From positions 3,579,501-3,643,500 of the forward strand of contig CALZFC010000252.1 of assembly GCA_945643635.1 (NCBI GenBank): a stretch of DNA of 64,000 nucleotides, written 5' to 3'. The notes under the pieces are model-generated. The model did not search any database and was not told the origin of the DNA. It worked only from the letters and a program-made list of their open reading frames with translations. The DNA comes from Allodiplogaster sudhausi (taxonomy: Eukaryota > Nematoda > Chromadorea > Rhabditida > Diplogasteridae). Position numbers and translations under genes: made by a program. Shown here one piece after another: positions 10,116 through 21,104 of this stretch. Every line of letters begins with the position of its first letter. Position 1 is the first letter of the stretch.

Positions 10116-12647
10116 TCAATAAAGTGCCGGTCGACCGCCGAGGAGAGTTTCCTCCATTCGAGGCTGAAGATCGATGACGTAGTTCTTTTGAGGATTCTCG
10201 CTTGTCACTGGGTCCCACTCCACGGGCAAGTCGGACTGGCCAGAAGCGCCACTTGGGTTGCTAAATAATATTAAGCAACTTACTGAAATCTATATCAGTT
10301 AAAAAATTGTGACTAGCCCAAATTTGGCAAAATTAGTGAAGATTGTGGTCATGAGCTCGAGCATCTTCTGGTCGTCGCTGCCAAATTGAAAGGGGGAGCC
10401 GTAAATTGTTTTACCAAAGAGATATGGCAGCTCATTGCCGTGAGTAGTCGCTGCAATTTTAGCATCGTATTATAGTATTTCGCTTGCTTTTTCACTGAAA
10501 CATACTTCTTCCTACTATAAAAGCTATTTATCCTATATTTTACATATATGACGTCACCTTTAACCGGAAGCGGCTGGCCATCGAGACCAGTGACTGCGGG
10601 GTTCAAGAAGTCGAAGATGTACGAGTACGCCGGAACACTTTCCTCCTTGCTGATCAAGTCAGAGATCATTCTCTGCGTGGGAATGTTGAAGACCATGTCA
10701 CCGATCACCTGAACTTCTCCAATCACATATCAAGTATTTTAAATAGCCTTAAAGGAGCCAAAACCTTTAGAGAGACAGTCATAAAACTTTTAAAAAAGAT
10801 GGTTGAGTTTCGGTGACTTCACCGATGATACTAAAAATTTAACAATTTGACAAATATATCTTTTAATGAATAAACACAGTGCTAGGATGACCTCGGCGAG
10901 AGCTTGCACTTCCTTTGTTGATCCTCGCTTCTCGTCGGCAGCGCCGAGATATCGACTGATCAGATCTTCCCTCGACGCATTTTCCTTCTGCGGAATGATT
11001 TCGAGCAACTTATCAACGATTGAAGCAACAGTCTCACGAGACGGTGACTTCACCGATGATACTAAAAATTTAACAATTTGACAAATATATCTTAATCATA
11101 AAACTGGGAATTTGAAGATAAGATAAAGATCTAAGATTTCTGACCGAACAACAGCCCCTCAAGACGGGTGATCCCAGTTAGAGTTGGCTTTCTAGGCGCT
11201 TTCTCTCGCAGCTTTTCGATCGATTCCGGCAGGAAATCCCCATCCACAACCGCTGCGACTTCTAGAACGAAAAGGGTAAGTGAGCAGAATTGAAGAATAA
11301 AAGGACGTAAACGTTGGATGAGCCTGGCTTCTTCTATGTTGTGGTCTAACTCAGCGTAGAGGTGCTCTGCAGGGACCTTGCGAAGTGCATCCACCAACTG
11401 CAAATAAAGACTTACAGGTGCCGAGAAGAAGAAACGGATCATTGTAGAATATGCCTGCGGTTACTGGTTGCTCGAACCTTGACTGAATCGGATGAGTCAA
11501 TTCCAAGCTTCTTTGCTCTGTTCTGGCAGTTTTGAAGAGTGAGCGGATTGCTTGCCCAGTAAGTGTTAGCCGAGCCAGCCATCGGGCATGCTTTGTGGAA
11601 GAGGCCTGACACAATACAAATATTAAAATGACCATTTTAAAATATTGCCATCATGCAAACCATTCGAGTGCGGGCTCAGAGTCAACAGATCGACGGAGGC
11701 GCCCCCGGCACTTTGACCGAAAATGGTGACGTTATCCTGAATGACTTTAAATTAGTTCACTTCTAAATCCTGAGAAATAAGTTTTTATTGTGCAATTTAA
11801 TTTAGCTTAGGTTTCTAAAGAAATTGAAGCTGACCTTGTCTCCTCCAAAGGCTGCGATGTTCTCTTGGACCCAACGAAGAGCGGCCGTCTGGTCCCAAAG
11901 GGCGTAGTTTCCAGGAGCGGCAGAGTCGCCAGTTGAGAAGAAGCCAAAGTAGCCGAGGCGGTACTGGATGATCACCACCACGACATCTTTTCCTACCTGA
12001 ATGTGAGAAAAAGCTTAAACAAAAACAGATATATCAGTACCAAAGCAAGATGATTAATAATTAAATTATAGTACCAGATGATGACAAATTCCGTCATCAC
12101 CAAAGCGGGTTGCATCGCCAAACAGAAATCCTCCACCGTGAATGAAGAACAAGACAGCTTGACCATTAATATCAAATTGATTTGTGAAATGGCCAAGAGA
12201 TAATAACATTTTCACGTACCACTGCTTGCCTTCCACGAGGGCGCAAACACATTGAGATAGAGGTTGTGCTCGTTTATCTCAACCTAAATATGTATCTTAT
12301 TTTAAAAACATGCTTGTCTATGTACAAAGTTGTCTTCAACTGCTTATCTGACATCAGCAGATGAGAATGGAGATGGCCCCTGTGATCCTTTAGGCGAAAA
12401 TTTAGTCACTTCAAGTGGAGTCGTCCAGGGTTCAGGTGGCTCGGGCTTCTGAATTCGTTTAAAAATAGTCACGGGTATAAAACTGAGACATGGCAATAGA
12501 ATGGCAAACTGTAAAACGCCGTGGGCCGGTTGGAGGGCAGGCGTAAGGAATCCCGAGAAACTTCTCCACAAGTCGACCGCCATGGATGGCGACTGTGGTC
12601 CCGATCACGGGGCCGTGTCTTGTGGAAATTGTGCGTGACGGTGCCAT
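10116..12647 (-). CDS. Type-B carboxylesterase, cytosolic form
   Basis: Thirteen minus-strand exons give roughly 540 residues of an alpha/beta-hydrolase carboxylesterase. It starts at M-A-P-S (12645-12647) with no signal peptide, then [22 protein letters not shown] and the oxyanion loop H-G-G-G-F. The nucleophile elbow is G-Q-S-A-G-G (about 11700). The acid is probably the Glu in T-R-L-E-G (about 11150) and the His is in T-T-H-G-N-E-L (about 10430). All triad positions look intact, so it should hydrolyse carboxylic esters. The last intron (10261-10317) begins with GC, which phase requires. The H-G-G-G exon uses the unusual acceptor GTCAAG. A 52 base copy of one splice acceptor lies in the next intron downstream. 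The nearest relatives could be neuroligin or cholinesterase-like, but the complete triad and lack of a membrane segment favour an enzyme. Confidence 0.88.
10811..10862. repeat. 52 base direct repeat, intronic copy
   Basis: Identical over 52 bases to 11042-11093. This copy sits inside the esterase intron downstream of the exon at about 10889-11063. Confidence 0.85.
11042..11093. repeat. 52 base direct repeat, splice-site copy
   Basis: Spans the 3' splice site and the first 20 or so coding bases of an esterase exon (V-S-S-V-K-S-P). The same 52 bases recur at 10811-10862. Confidence 0.85.
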
Positions 12648-13066
12648 CTTCAGATAATTTACTCCACAATTGCCTGAACGTCCTTTTATATTTCGAAATT
12701 GATAGGAACATTCATATACACAAATGTCATCATCAATGTGAAAAGTGAAGGGAAAACTGAGAATGAAACAAGCCATAGAGCACACTTCTGCATAGTTTTG
12801 GGAAAAAAAGATCCAAAAGAGACCCTTCGAAAAGAGGAAGAGGACGGCAGTGAAAATGGATTTTGTGCAGAAGGGTTGATCAGTGTAGTGTCGAGGTAAG
12901 CAAGGAGAGACAGAACTTGCGGGCGAGGAGGGTAAGACAGCGAGAGCGACAGAGCACCCAAAAGATTACGTGTAGTGTGCGGAAAGCGGTGCGAAATATG
13001 ACTCTTCATGTTTTGTTGCATGAGTTCATTGGCCCTGGACAAAGCACAACTTAAATAAATAATGAC
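12648..13066. other. Intergenic, no gene seen
   Basis: Upstream flank of the esterase. Short frames only, with no splice-supported exon and no clear TATA box. Confidence 0.5.
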
Positions 13067-13329
13067 ATTCTAGAGGCGCTAGGTCGTTTGAGAACCGCCG
13101 GATGAGACCACCCCGGATGAGAACTTTGGCCGGTCCGATGAGAACCGACCGCGATGAGAACCAAGCCGATGAGAACCGACCGTAATGAGAACCAAGCAGA
13201 TGAGAACCGACCGCAATGAGAACCCAGCAGATGAGAACCAAGCAAATGAGAACCAAGCAGATGAGAACCGACCGTGATAAGAATCGCCCAGCTGAGAGGG
13301 ATGAGATCAGAGCAGAAAACACCAATTTT

Positions 13330-13790
13330 AGGTTTGCCCCGGATGAGAACCGAGCGGGAAATATCGTTTCCGGGTATCTACCAGATGAGAACCGAGCGGG
13401 AAATTTCGTTTCCGGAAACGTACCGGATGAGAACCAAGCGGGAAAACTTGTTTTCGGGAATGTCCCGGATGAGAACCAAGCGATAAAAGTTGTTTTCGGG
13501 TATGTCCCGGATGAGAACCGACCGGAAAAAGTCATTTCTGGGATTGTTCCGGATGAGAACCGAGCGGAAAAAGTCATTTCTCGGATTGTCCCTGATGAGA
13601 ACCGAGCTGGTAAAGTTGTTTTCGGGTATTTCCTGGATGAGAACCGACCGGAAAAAGTCATTTCTGGGATTGTCCCGGATGAGAACCGAGCGGGAAAAGT
13701 CATTTCTGGGATTGTCCCGGATGAGAACCGAGCCGGAAATTCCATTTTTACGTCAACTCGGATGAGAACCGAGCGGAAAAAAGTATTTTT
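13330..13790. repeat. 42 base tandem array in left foldback arm
   Basis: About 11 units of roughly 42 bases, each carrying GATGAGAACCGAGCGG and a TTTCTGGGATTGTCCCG-like half. Shorter GATGAGAACC units (16-20 bases) lead in from about 13140. Because 42 is divisible by three, the array is open on both strands: on the plus strand it encodes repeats of the type D-E-N-R-A-G-K-V-I-S-G-I-V-P. Confidence 0.85.
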
Positions 13791-14585
13791 TATGTATTCA
13801 ACACATCATAACTGACGATGAGCACTAAAAAGTATGTAAGTACAGTGGTATTCGAATGATAAGTTTTCTGCTAATATGCATATGCCATAATTATTGTTAT
13901 TGTTTTGTCACATCTAGGAAGAAAACGTATTTGCATAATTTATGATACAAAATTCAAAATAAGAAAATTCTTTTCTCTGGGAATACAATACGAGCTGGAT
14001 GCAGAGATGGCAAATCGCCAAAAAAATTTGGACCAAGGTCTGGGCCGGCTCGGCCCGGACCATTTGAGGGCTCTAGAAATTTGGGCCCATTTGAGCCCGA
14101 TTTTCAAAAATTCTGGTAAAACAAAGGTACGATAAGTTACAATATATTCTTTATTCTCATAAAAGATCTTACTTAATGGGATACAATTGCAATGGCTAGT
14201 GGCCAATGCTACTTAAAATTCAGAATTTATTCATGCTCATGCTACGAACATTCATTTTAATGAGTAGAAGTAAAATGATTAGCGAAAAAACGAAATGATT
14301 TCGCATATCGAGCTCAAACGGGCTTGCGGGCCAGGCCACATTTTATGGACCTACCTCGGCAAGGCCCAGGGAAGTTGGGCGGGCCTGCTCTGTACGGGTT
14401 ACCAATAACCACACAATTCCTTTCCTATCCTTATCGTTACTTTCCGTACCTTTACTTTTATCCTGTCCATGCCATGCCCAAAACCTTTTATTGGATCCTT
14501 TATTTAGAAGCACCTCACCAATCCGAACAGTCAATCCAATCTCAAAGTCTCAGCACTCGCTGATGGGCGTGGTTAACAGACAGAG

Positions 14586-14607
14586 TGAGTGAGCGAGCGA
14601 GCGAGCG

Positions 14608-14648
<41 letters not shown>

Positions 14649-14670
14649 AAGAAAGAAAGAGAGAGAGATA
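14586..14670. repeat. GCGA/GA microsatellite in element centre
   Basis: (GCGA)n passing into (GA)n and (GAAA)n within the unique centre of the foldback element. Confidence 0.9.
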
Positions 14671-14919
14671 GGGAGATCGGCTATAGACGCCGATACAGGC
14701 CCGTGCAAGAAACATAATAGGGCGTATCTCCAGAGAAAAGAATTTTCTTATTTTGAATTTTGTATCATAAATTATGCAAATACGTTTTCTTCCTAGATGT
14801 GACAAAACAATAATTATGGCATATGCATATTAGCAGAAAACTTATCATTCGAATACCACTGTACTTACATACTTTTTAGTGCTCATCGTCAGTTATGATG
14901 TGTTGAATACATAAAAAAT

Positions 14920-15380
14920 ACTTTTTTCCGCTCGTTTCTCATCTGAGTTGACGTAAAAATGGAATTTCCCGCTCGGTTCTCATCCGGGACAATCCCAGAA
15001 ATGACTTTTCCCGCTCGGTTCTCATCCGGGACAATCCCAGAAATGACTTTTTCGGGTCGGTTCTCATCCAGGACATACCCGAAAACAACTTTACCAGCTC
15101 GGTTCTCATCAGGGACAATCCGAGAAATGACTTTTTCCGCTCGGTTCTCATCCGGAACAATCCCAGAAATGACTTTTTCCGGTCGGTTCTCATCCGGGAC
15201 ATACCCGAAAACAACTTTTATCGCTTGGTTCTCATCCGGGACATTCCCGAAAACAAGTTTTCCCGCTTGGTTCTCATCCGGTACGTTTCCGGAAACGAAA
15301 TTTCCCGCTCGGTTCTCATCTGGTAGATACCCGGAAACGATATTTCCCGCTCGGTTCTCATCCGGGGCAAACCTAAAATT
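14920..15380. repeat. 42 base tandem array in right foldback arm
   Basis: Inverted copy of the left-arm array. It encodes the same repeat protein on the minus strand with only a few substitutions. Confidence 0.85.
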
Positions 15381-15746
15381 GGTGTTTTCTGCTCTGATCT
15401 CATCCCTCTCAGCTGGGCGATTCTTATCACGGTCGGTTCTCATCTGCTTGGTTCTCATTTGCTTGGTTCTCATCTGCTGGGTTCTCATTGCGGTCGGTTC
15501 TCATCTGCTTGGTTCTCATTACGGTCGGTTCTCATCGGCTTGGTTCTCATCGCGGTCGGTTCTCATCAGACCGGCCAAAGTTCTCATCCGGGGTGGTCTC
15601 ATCCGGCGGTTCTCAAACGACCTAGCGCCATTCTAGATAACGATGCGTGACAAAACCAACTTGACGAAAAAAAAACATTGCTAATTCATTGCATAAGTAA
15701 AAAATATTTTTTCTCAAAAGCATAATTTTTTTATCATTTCAGAATA

Positions 15747-17330
15747 CAGTACTGGCCAAAAGGTTATGATATTTTGGTTTTTCATGCATATCTTTTTTCA
15801 ATGTAGAGTAAATCCGATGAAATTTTCAGGGTTGCTTCTTTATATTGTCAGACATCTAGTAGTAGCTTATTAGTCTCATTGACCGATTATTAATTGAGAA
15901 AAAAAATCAATAACTCAACTCAGCCGATTGTACATTTTGGAGTGCTGTACAAAATAATTTATTTCTTTGATCTTTATGTAGTGTTTGTTGGAATTTTAAT
16001 TTATTTGCATTTTTGAAAATCGTGTCGATAATATTTTGGTCTAATCACGCTATATTCTTAGGCTTTTACATGTTGCCTGGCTCCAGTGCACGATGCATGC
16101 TCTCGGCTTGAGATCCAGATGGTTCAGGTGGATAAAATCGATCATTAACTACTATGCCTATAGTAATAGTGATGCCAATATTTTTGCAGATAATCATTGA
16201 ATTAATTATGGCAGTTATTAGAGCTCGGGAGATTAGATGCTAACTATTTGTGCACAGATTGAACATCGTGTTCAACTTTGGTCCACAGCCCAGATGTGCT
16301 CAAAGTGATGCTGAACAGGAGTCTACCTTTCAAAAACGCTTTTGCCCATCTCTAATGCTAGTTAGTACACTTTAACATAGAGCCTTATTTCAAGCCTGGC
16401 ATCATGAGGCAACAAGAAACAGTAGATCGTTTGAATGTACCCCTGGTATAGAATACTGCCTTATATAACACCTGCCTATTCTAGATCAATTTCAAAGGTA
16501 AATTATCCAATTTGGATTTCCACGATTGCCTAACACTCTGCTTTATCTATTAAAGTGATTTTTGACTCTATCGTAAATTCTTCGAATTTGGTTTCCTGTC
16601 TTGTCGGATGACGTACTACTCTATTGCAGGGGTACTTTGAAACGATCTACTGTTTCTTGTGGCCTCATGAAGCCAGGCATGAAATAAGGCTGTATAATGT
16701 GTTAAAGTGTATTAGTTAACATTCGAGACTGGCAAAAGCGTTTTTGAATGGAGGCCTCCCGTACAACATTACTTTGAGCACGTTTGGACTGCGGTCCGAA
16801 GTTGACAGCGGTGTTCAAAGTTAGCTCAAGTAGTTAGCATCTAATTTCCACAGCTCAAATATCCATCTGGATTTGTTCAATGACTACCTGCGAATACATG
16901 GACATCATTATGACTATACGCATAATAGTTTATGAGCGATTTTATACACCTGAACCATCTGGATCTCAAGCTGAGAGCATGCATCGTGCACTGGAGCCAG
17001 GCAACATGTAAAAGCCTAAGAATATAGCGTGAATAGACCAAAATATTATCGACATGATGTTGAAAAATGCAAATAAATTAAAATTCCAACAAAAACTACA
17101 TAAAGATCAAAGAAATAAATTATTTTGTCCTGTACGACAAAATGTGCAATCGGCTGAGGTGAGTTATTAATTTTTTTTCTCAATCAATAATCGGTCAATG
17201 AGACTAATAATCAACTACTAGATGTCTGACAATATAAAGAAGCAACCCTGAAAATTTCATCGGATTTACTCTACATTGAAAAAAGATATGCATGAAAAAC
17301 CAAAATATCATAACCTTTTGGCCAGTACTG
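15747..17330. mobile_element. Palindromic Tc1/mariner-type element
   Basis: The ends are mirror images: TA followed by CAGTACTGGCCAAAAGG at 15745 and its complement ending at 17330, then TA. This gives the TA target duplication and CAGT terminus of the Tc1 group. The inverted similarity runs almost to the middle (about 700 bases per arm, with a spacer near 16450-16620), with scattered mismatches. No intact transposase frame is seen. It starts 117 bases after the foldback element and ends 171 bases before the phosphatase start codon. Confidence 0.8.
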
Positions 17331-17501
17331 TATATACATGAAAAAAGAAGTGCACTTTGAAAGTACGGCTGAACTCAAATTATCCATAGTTTTGAATACA
17401 AGAAATGATGATATCTTGTGGAGTACATTGTCAGAGCAGATGGCGCCGGGAAAGAAGGGATCATTTCCCATTTCTGCTGGGCTGTCGTTTGGCTGCCTGT
17501 T

Positions 17502-19969
17502 ATGGCCGACTATGACAGGTCATCCAGAAATCGAATAAGGTTATTTTCCGCTTTTTTATTTTTCTTTCTTAACGTTTCTGCCAATTTATTCTAATTTTTA
17601 AAGCTAAACGTTTTATAACACATCCTAATATTAAGTAATGAATTCTTAAGCTGATCAATTACAGCGTAGAACGGGTGGAGAGCGCGCTGCTCGACTGCTT
17701 GAAAGCTCAGGAGAGGCCGCTCTTTCTTGGCGACTTCTGGTCAGCAACTGAAGACCTGAGAGAGGAAGAAGAGGAGGAAGAGGAGGATGAGGAGCACAAT
17801 TTGCTAGTAGAAGGAGGGGCGGACGGAGGGGCGGAGCCTGAGAATGAGTTGGCAATCTGCCAAGTCGGAAGCGATCTCTTGGCTTCTTACCAGCAAGTTG
17901 ATGAAGAACGCGGAGACAAGACAATCGCTTACTCGTCGCCTTTCCTGCCGAAAGAACCCGAGATTGCTCCACTGAAACTTCATTCCATCTTTCACGGAAA
18001 GCTTTCGGTCTGTACGCCATTTCGTGTAAAAGAATGTATAAAATAAATTAATGTTTAAATGAATAAAAATAAACTTGAGCCGTACGCGTGGTTCACGGTG
18101 CACCTGGAGGCGCGTGACTCGTACAGCCTTCTGCGGGAAGAGTTCGCTCGTCTGGACGACCAGTGGTCGGCCGAGCAGATCTCCCTCGACTGCCGCGGCG
18201 ACGTCGCCTCCAGCCATCAGAGGGGCGCGCCCTTCATTCATCTCACAATCGGCAACGGAGAGTCGCGGAGGCTCGAGGCAAATACTTCCCTTTTATTCAC
18301 TGCTCAACCCTAAGAGAAGCAACCGATTCAAAAGAGCTACAAGGGGTAAAATGGCATTGGTAGAGGTTACTGTAGGATGTAAATGGATTTGTGGATGGTT
18401 TTCAAATAACGAAGAGTTAAGTATGTTCGAATGCGCGAAAAAGATGAATAGAAAGGTGGCTTTTAGTGCAATGCGCAGCTGGTGTCTTCTCGGTGGGCGC
18501 CGGCAGGAATCTACGCCTCGGAAGGGCCGAGCAAGTCGACGGTTTTCGACTTCTGGACTCTCATCTATGAGGCGAGCCGTTGACCTACCAAGTTATCAAT
18601 CGATTAGTAAATGAGTCAGTTCAGAAGAAGATAGCGTCAGTGATGGCTGTCAACTACCCGTATGAAGAGCGAATCAGCCAAGACAACCATTCTAAGGAGA
18701 CGGAAACCATCCAAGCAAGCATTCTTATTTTCTATTTCGCGCCAAAACCTGCCAAATATCATTTCAGTACTGGCCTTACATTCCCGGACAAAAGATGCGC
18801 TACATGCCCTTCACGATTACTTGCTTGTCTTCCGAAGTCAAGGTTTTGGAGTTTAAAATATCGTAAATGTGAAATGAAGTTTGTAACCTCCAAGATGACT
18901 AGAATAAATATTCCTTTCTGTCAGATGACTCCAGCCGTTCCCTCGCATTGTCTCTCCACGCGAGTCTATCGTCTCTGCCGGCTGGCTCTCGCCAAGGACG
19001 ACCCGATCTTCGGGCCGCAGAAGACACACGAAGTCACTCACATCTGCTATTATCGGTGTGGATTCAGCGGCTTTCTCTTGATTATAGTAAAAAGAAGATC
19101 ATTGGTACTTAAACTTCGCGCAAGAAGTTGATTGTATTTTCAAATTTAAATCAAACAAGCCGTTAACATTAAAGAAAAATGGAGATATAAGAGAACGGTT
19201 TTTTAGTTGGCCGGACGGTCGTCTTCCCGTGCCGGTGGAAGGATCGACGACTGCATGCGCAGCGGCTGATCTCGCTCTCATCGCACGCCAGGTATTTCTG
19301 CACTCTGCTACTCTCCTTCTCCACACTCTTACTCATCTCTCCTTCTCATATTTCACAGCCAGTGGGCTCTCTCACACTCTCTCTTTTATTCTCTCGCACT
19401 CATCCCTCTCACCGTCTAGGATCTCTCGTTTCCCACGGACTCTCTGCTCGTCCACTGCCATGCCGGAGTCGGTCGCACGGGCACGCTCATCGCCATTCTC
19501 CTGGCAGACAGCCAAGCCAAGATCGAGGACACGGTCGACATCAAGGTGGATCAGTCAAAAGAAGATCTTGCTAGATGATGTCGCCCCTGACGGGAATAAC
19601 AGAGTAGATATGTAAGTAAATAATCGTGATATAATGCTCGATTTTCTCAGCGAATCGTGCGAGAAGTCCGCCGCTGCCGCCCGCGTTCTGTGATGAACTA
19701 CCTGCAGTACATCTTCATCTTCCTCACGCTCGCTGAAATTGTTATTCCAATTATTTACTACTCTATCATTGATGAACGCCGAGAAGGCGCAGAGTATGCC
19801 TTGAGATGTGAAAAAGTAAAGTCATTATTTAATACACGCATGTATAAAACATTGTTAATTTGAGCTGACGCGCCGCGGGAATCTCCCGCAGTCCTTCTGC
19901 GCCCGCCTCTCCGTGCTGTGGACGGAACTTCTGACAGATCTGCCTCGGCAGATGGGAAAGCGAGGCTAA
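17502..19969 (+). CDS. Non-receptor protein tyrosine phosphatase
   Basis: Eleven exons (17502-17518, 17665-18007, 18080-18277, 18467-18578, 18620-18714, 18768-18842, 18925-19055, 19207-19291, 19420-19545, 19651-19740, 19865-19969) join in phase to 458 residues. Residues 1-120 are not conserved and include an acidic run of glutamates. The catalytic domain shows a T-V-F-D-F-W motif, Y-W-P, the WPD loop (Y-Y-R-W-P-D-G-R-L-P), the active-site loop V-H-C-H-A-G-V-G-R-T-G-T with its nucleophilic Cys, and a Q-Y motif. It should dephosphorylate phosphotyrosine. The usual K-N-R-Y phosphotyrosine loop is not recognisable, so substrate binding may be altered. Two introns begin with GC (18278 and 18715). 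No signal peptide or membrane segment is seen, so it is probably cytosolic. Confidence 0.88.
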
Positions 19970-21104
19970 GGACGAGCGGAGTCTTTCAATTCCTCCCTCC
20001 GATTTCCATTTCATCCCGCCTTCCGTTTCCCAATCCCCTCTTCAACTCCCAATCGTGTACGTCTATATAAATAAAATTTTGTTCAAAGACATGTCCAACA
20101 TCCAGCAGGGATATTTTACGGTACAGAAATATTTTATTCTGTGGTTCTGAAGGGATAAATGTATTGGACGTCTAAGAAATCTATCATTTGTGGTCTATCA
20201 TGTGTCTCGCGTTCCTACTAATGGTTAGTCGCCAAGCAATGGCTGTGATCAGTGATCAGTGATCACTTCTCCGAGCCCACAGTTATGTTCAAGATGGTTC
20301 CGTCATATTTCGAAATGTGGATTAAAGACGAACTCTTAACTACATTCTGCAGGATCAATTAACTAATCTCGTACTCATGCATCGGGGTAAGTTACTTTCT
20401 GATGAAAAGCTCAGAAATTAGAACAGATTAATTTAATGGTAGAATGAAGCGGGCTGTCCGTCGAAGTTGACGTTCTCCATCCGACACTGCGAGTCAACAA
20501 CGAAATGCTTCTCAGGCTAGTCTGCTCTTTTTCTTGTGACGTTTCTAATTCGGTACTTTTAGGTTTAAACAGAGTGATCATCAAACAGAGTAAACAGGCG
20601 ATGCAAGTAATTGTAACGCCTATTCATCGCAAACCGCTACTTCAAAGAATGAACAGTAAGTTTAATGAAATCGATTCGTTAGTTTTTACCCCCCCCCCCC
20701 TCTTTATCTTTCTTCTGTCTCTAACTCTCTCTCGCGCTCTCACTCTCTCTCTCTCTCACTCACTATGTCTGTATTTCCATTTATCATAAAAAGAAGAAAT
20801 TTGCCAACTTATAAAATAATTTGGATGCGACGACGGTTCTTTATCGTTACTCTTTCATAAAACCATTGGATATAGTAACTATTGGGAACGACTGACAATG
20901 AATTCACTTGACAATCCAACCCAATCCCCTATCACAGCAATTTGGAATCATTAATAATTTGACGGCCTTGGAAGCGCGTTTTATTGCCGGGTTGACTGCT
21001 AGTCGTTTGCGTGTTTGCATGGAAAGAGAGAAGAGAATGAGTTGCCGCCCTGATAAGAAGAAGCTGGACGGGGAAGGGAAGAAGATCTTCTCGAGAGACT
21101 CGTC
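19970..21104. other. Spacer between phosphatase and cysteine-rich gene
   Basis: Apart from the possible exon at 20433-20510 it holds a C-homopolymer (about 20689-20700), CT runs to about 20760 and AT-rich DNA. The frame 20908-21108 lies just upstream of the next start codon and is probably leader. Confidence 0.4.
20433..20510 (-). other. Possible terminal exon of an unrecognised gene
   Basis: On the minus strand, after a CTGAG acceptor, about 25 codons with balanced composition (F-V-V-D-S-Q-C-R-M-E-N-V-N-F-D-G-Q) end in TAA at 20433. The plus strand is also open here, with several cysteines. I cannot link it to other exons. Confidence 0.25.

Larger units (their letters stand above)
13075..15629. 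mobile_element. Foldback-type element with ~900 base inverted arms
   Basis: Left arm 13075-13980 and right arm 14730-15629 are near-identical inverted copies. Both ends start GGCGCTAGGTCGTTTGAG. The element is flanked on both sides by ATTCTAGA (13067-13074 and 15630-15637), which I read as an 8 base target-site duplication. A 749 base unique centre lies between the arms. No transposase is recognisable, so it is probably non-autonomous. An 8 base duplication is typical of hAT and P-type elements, but the terminal bases do not clearly name a superfamily. The high arm identity suggests recent insertion or gene conversion between the arms. Confidence 0.85.
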
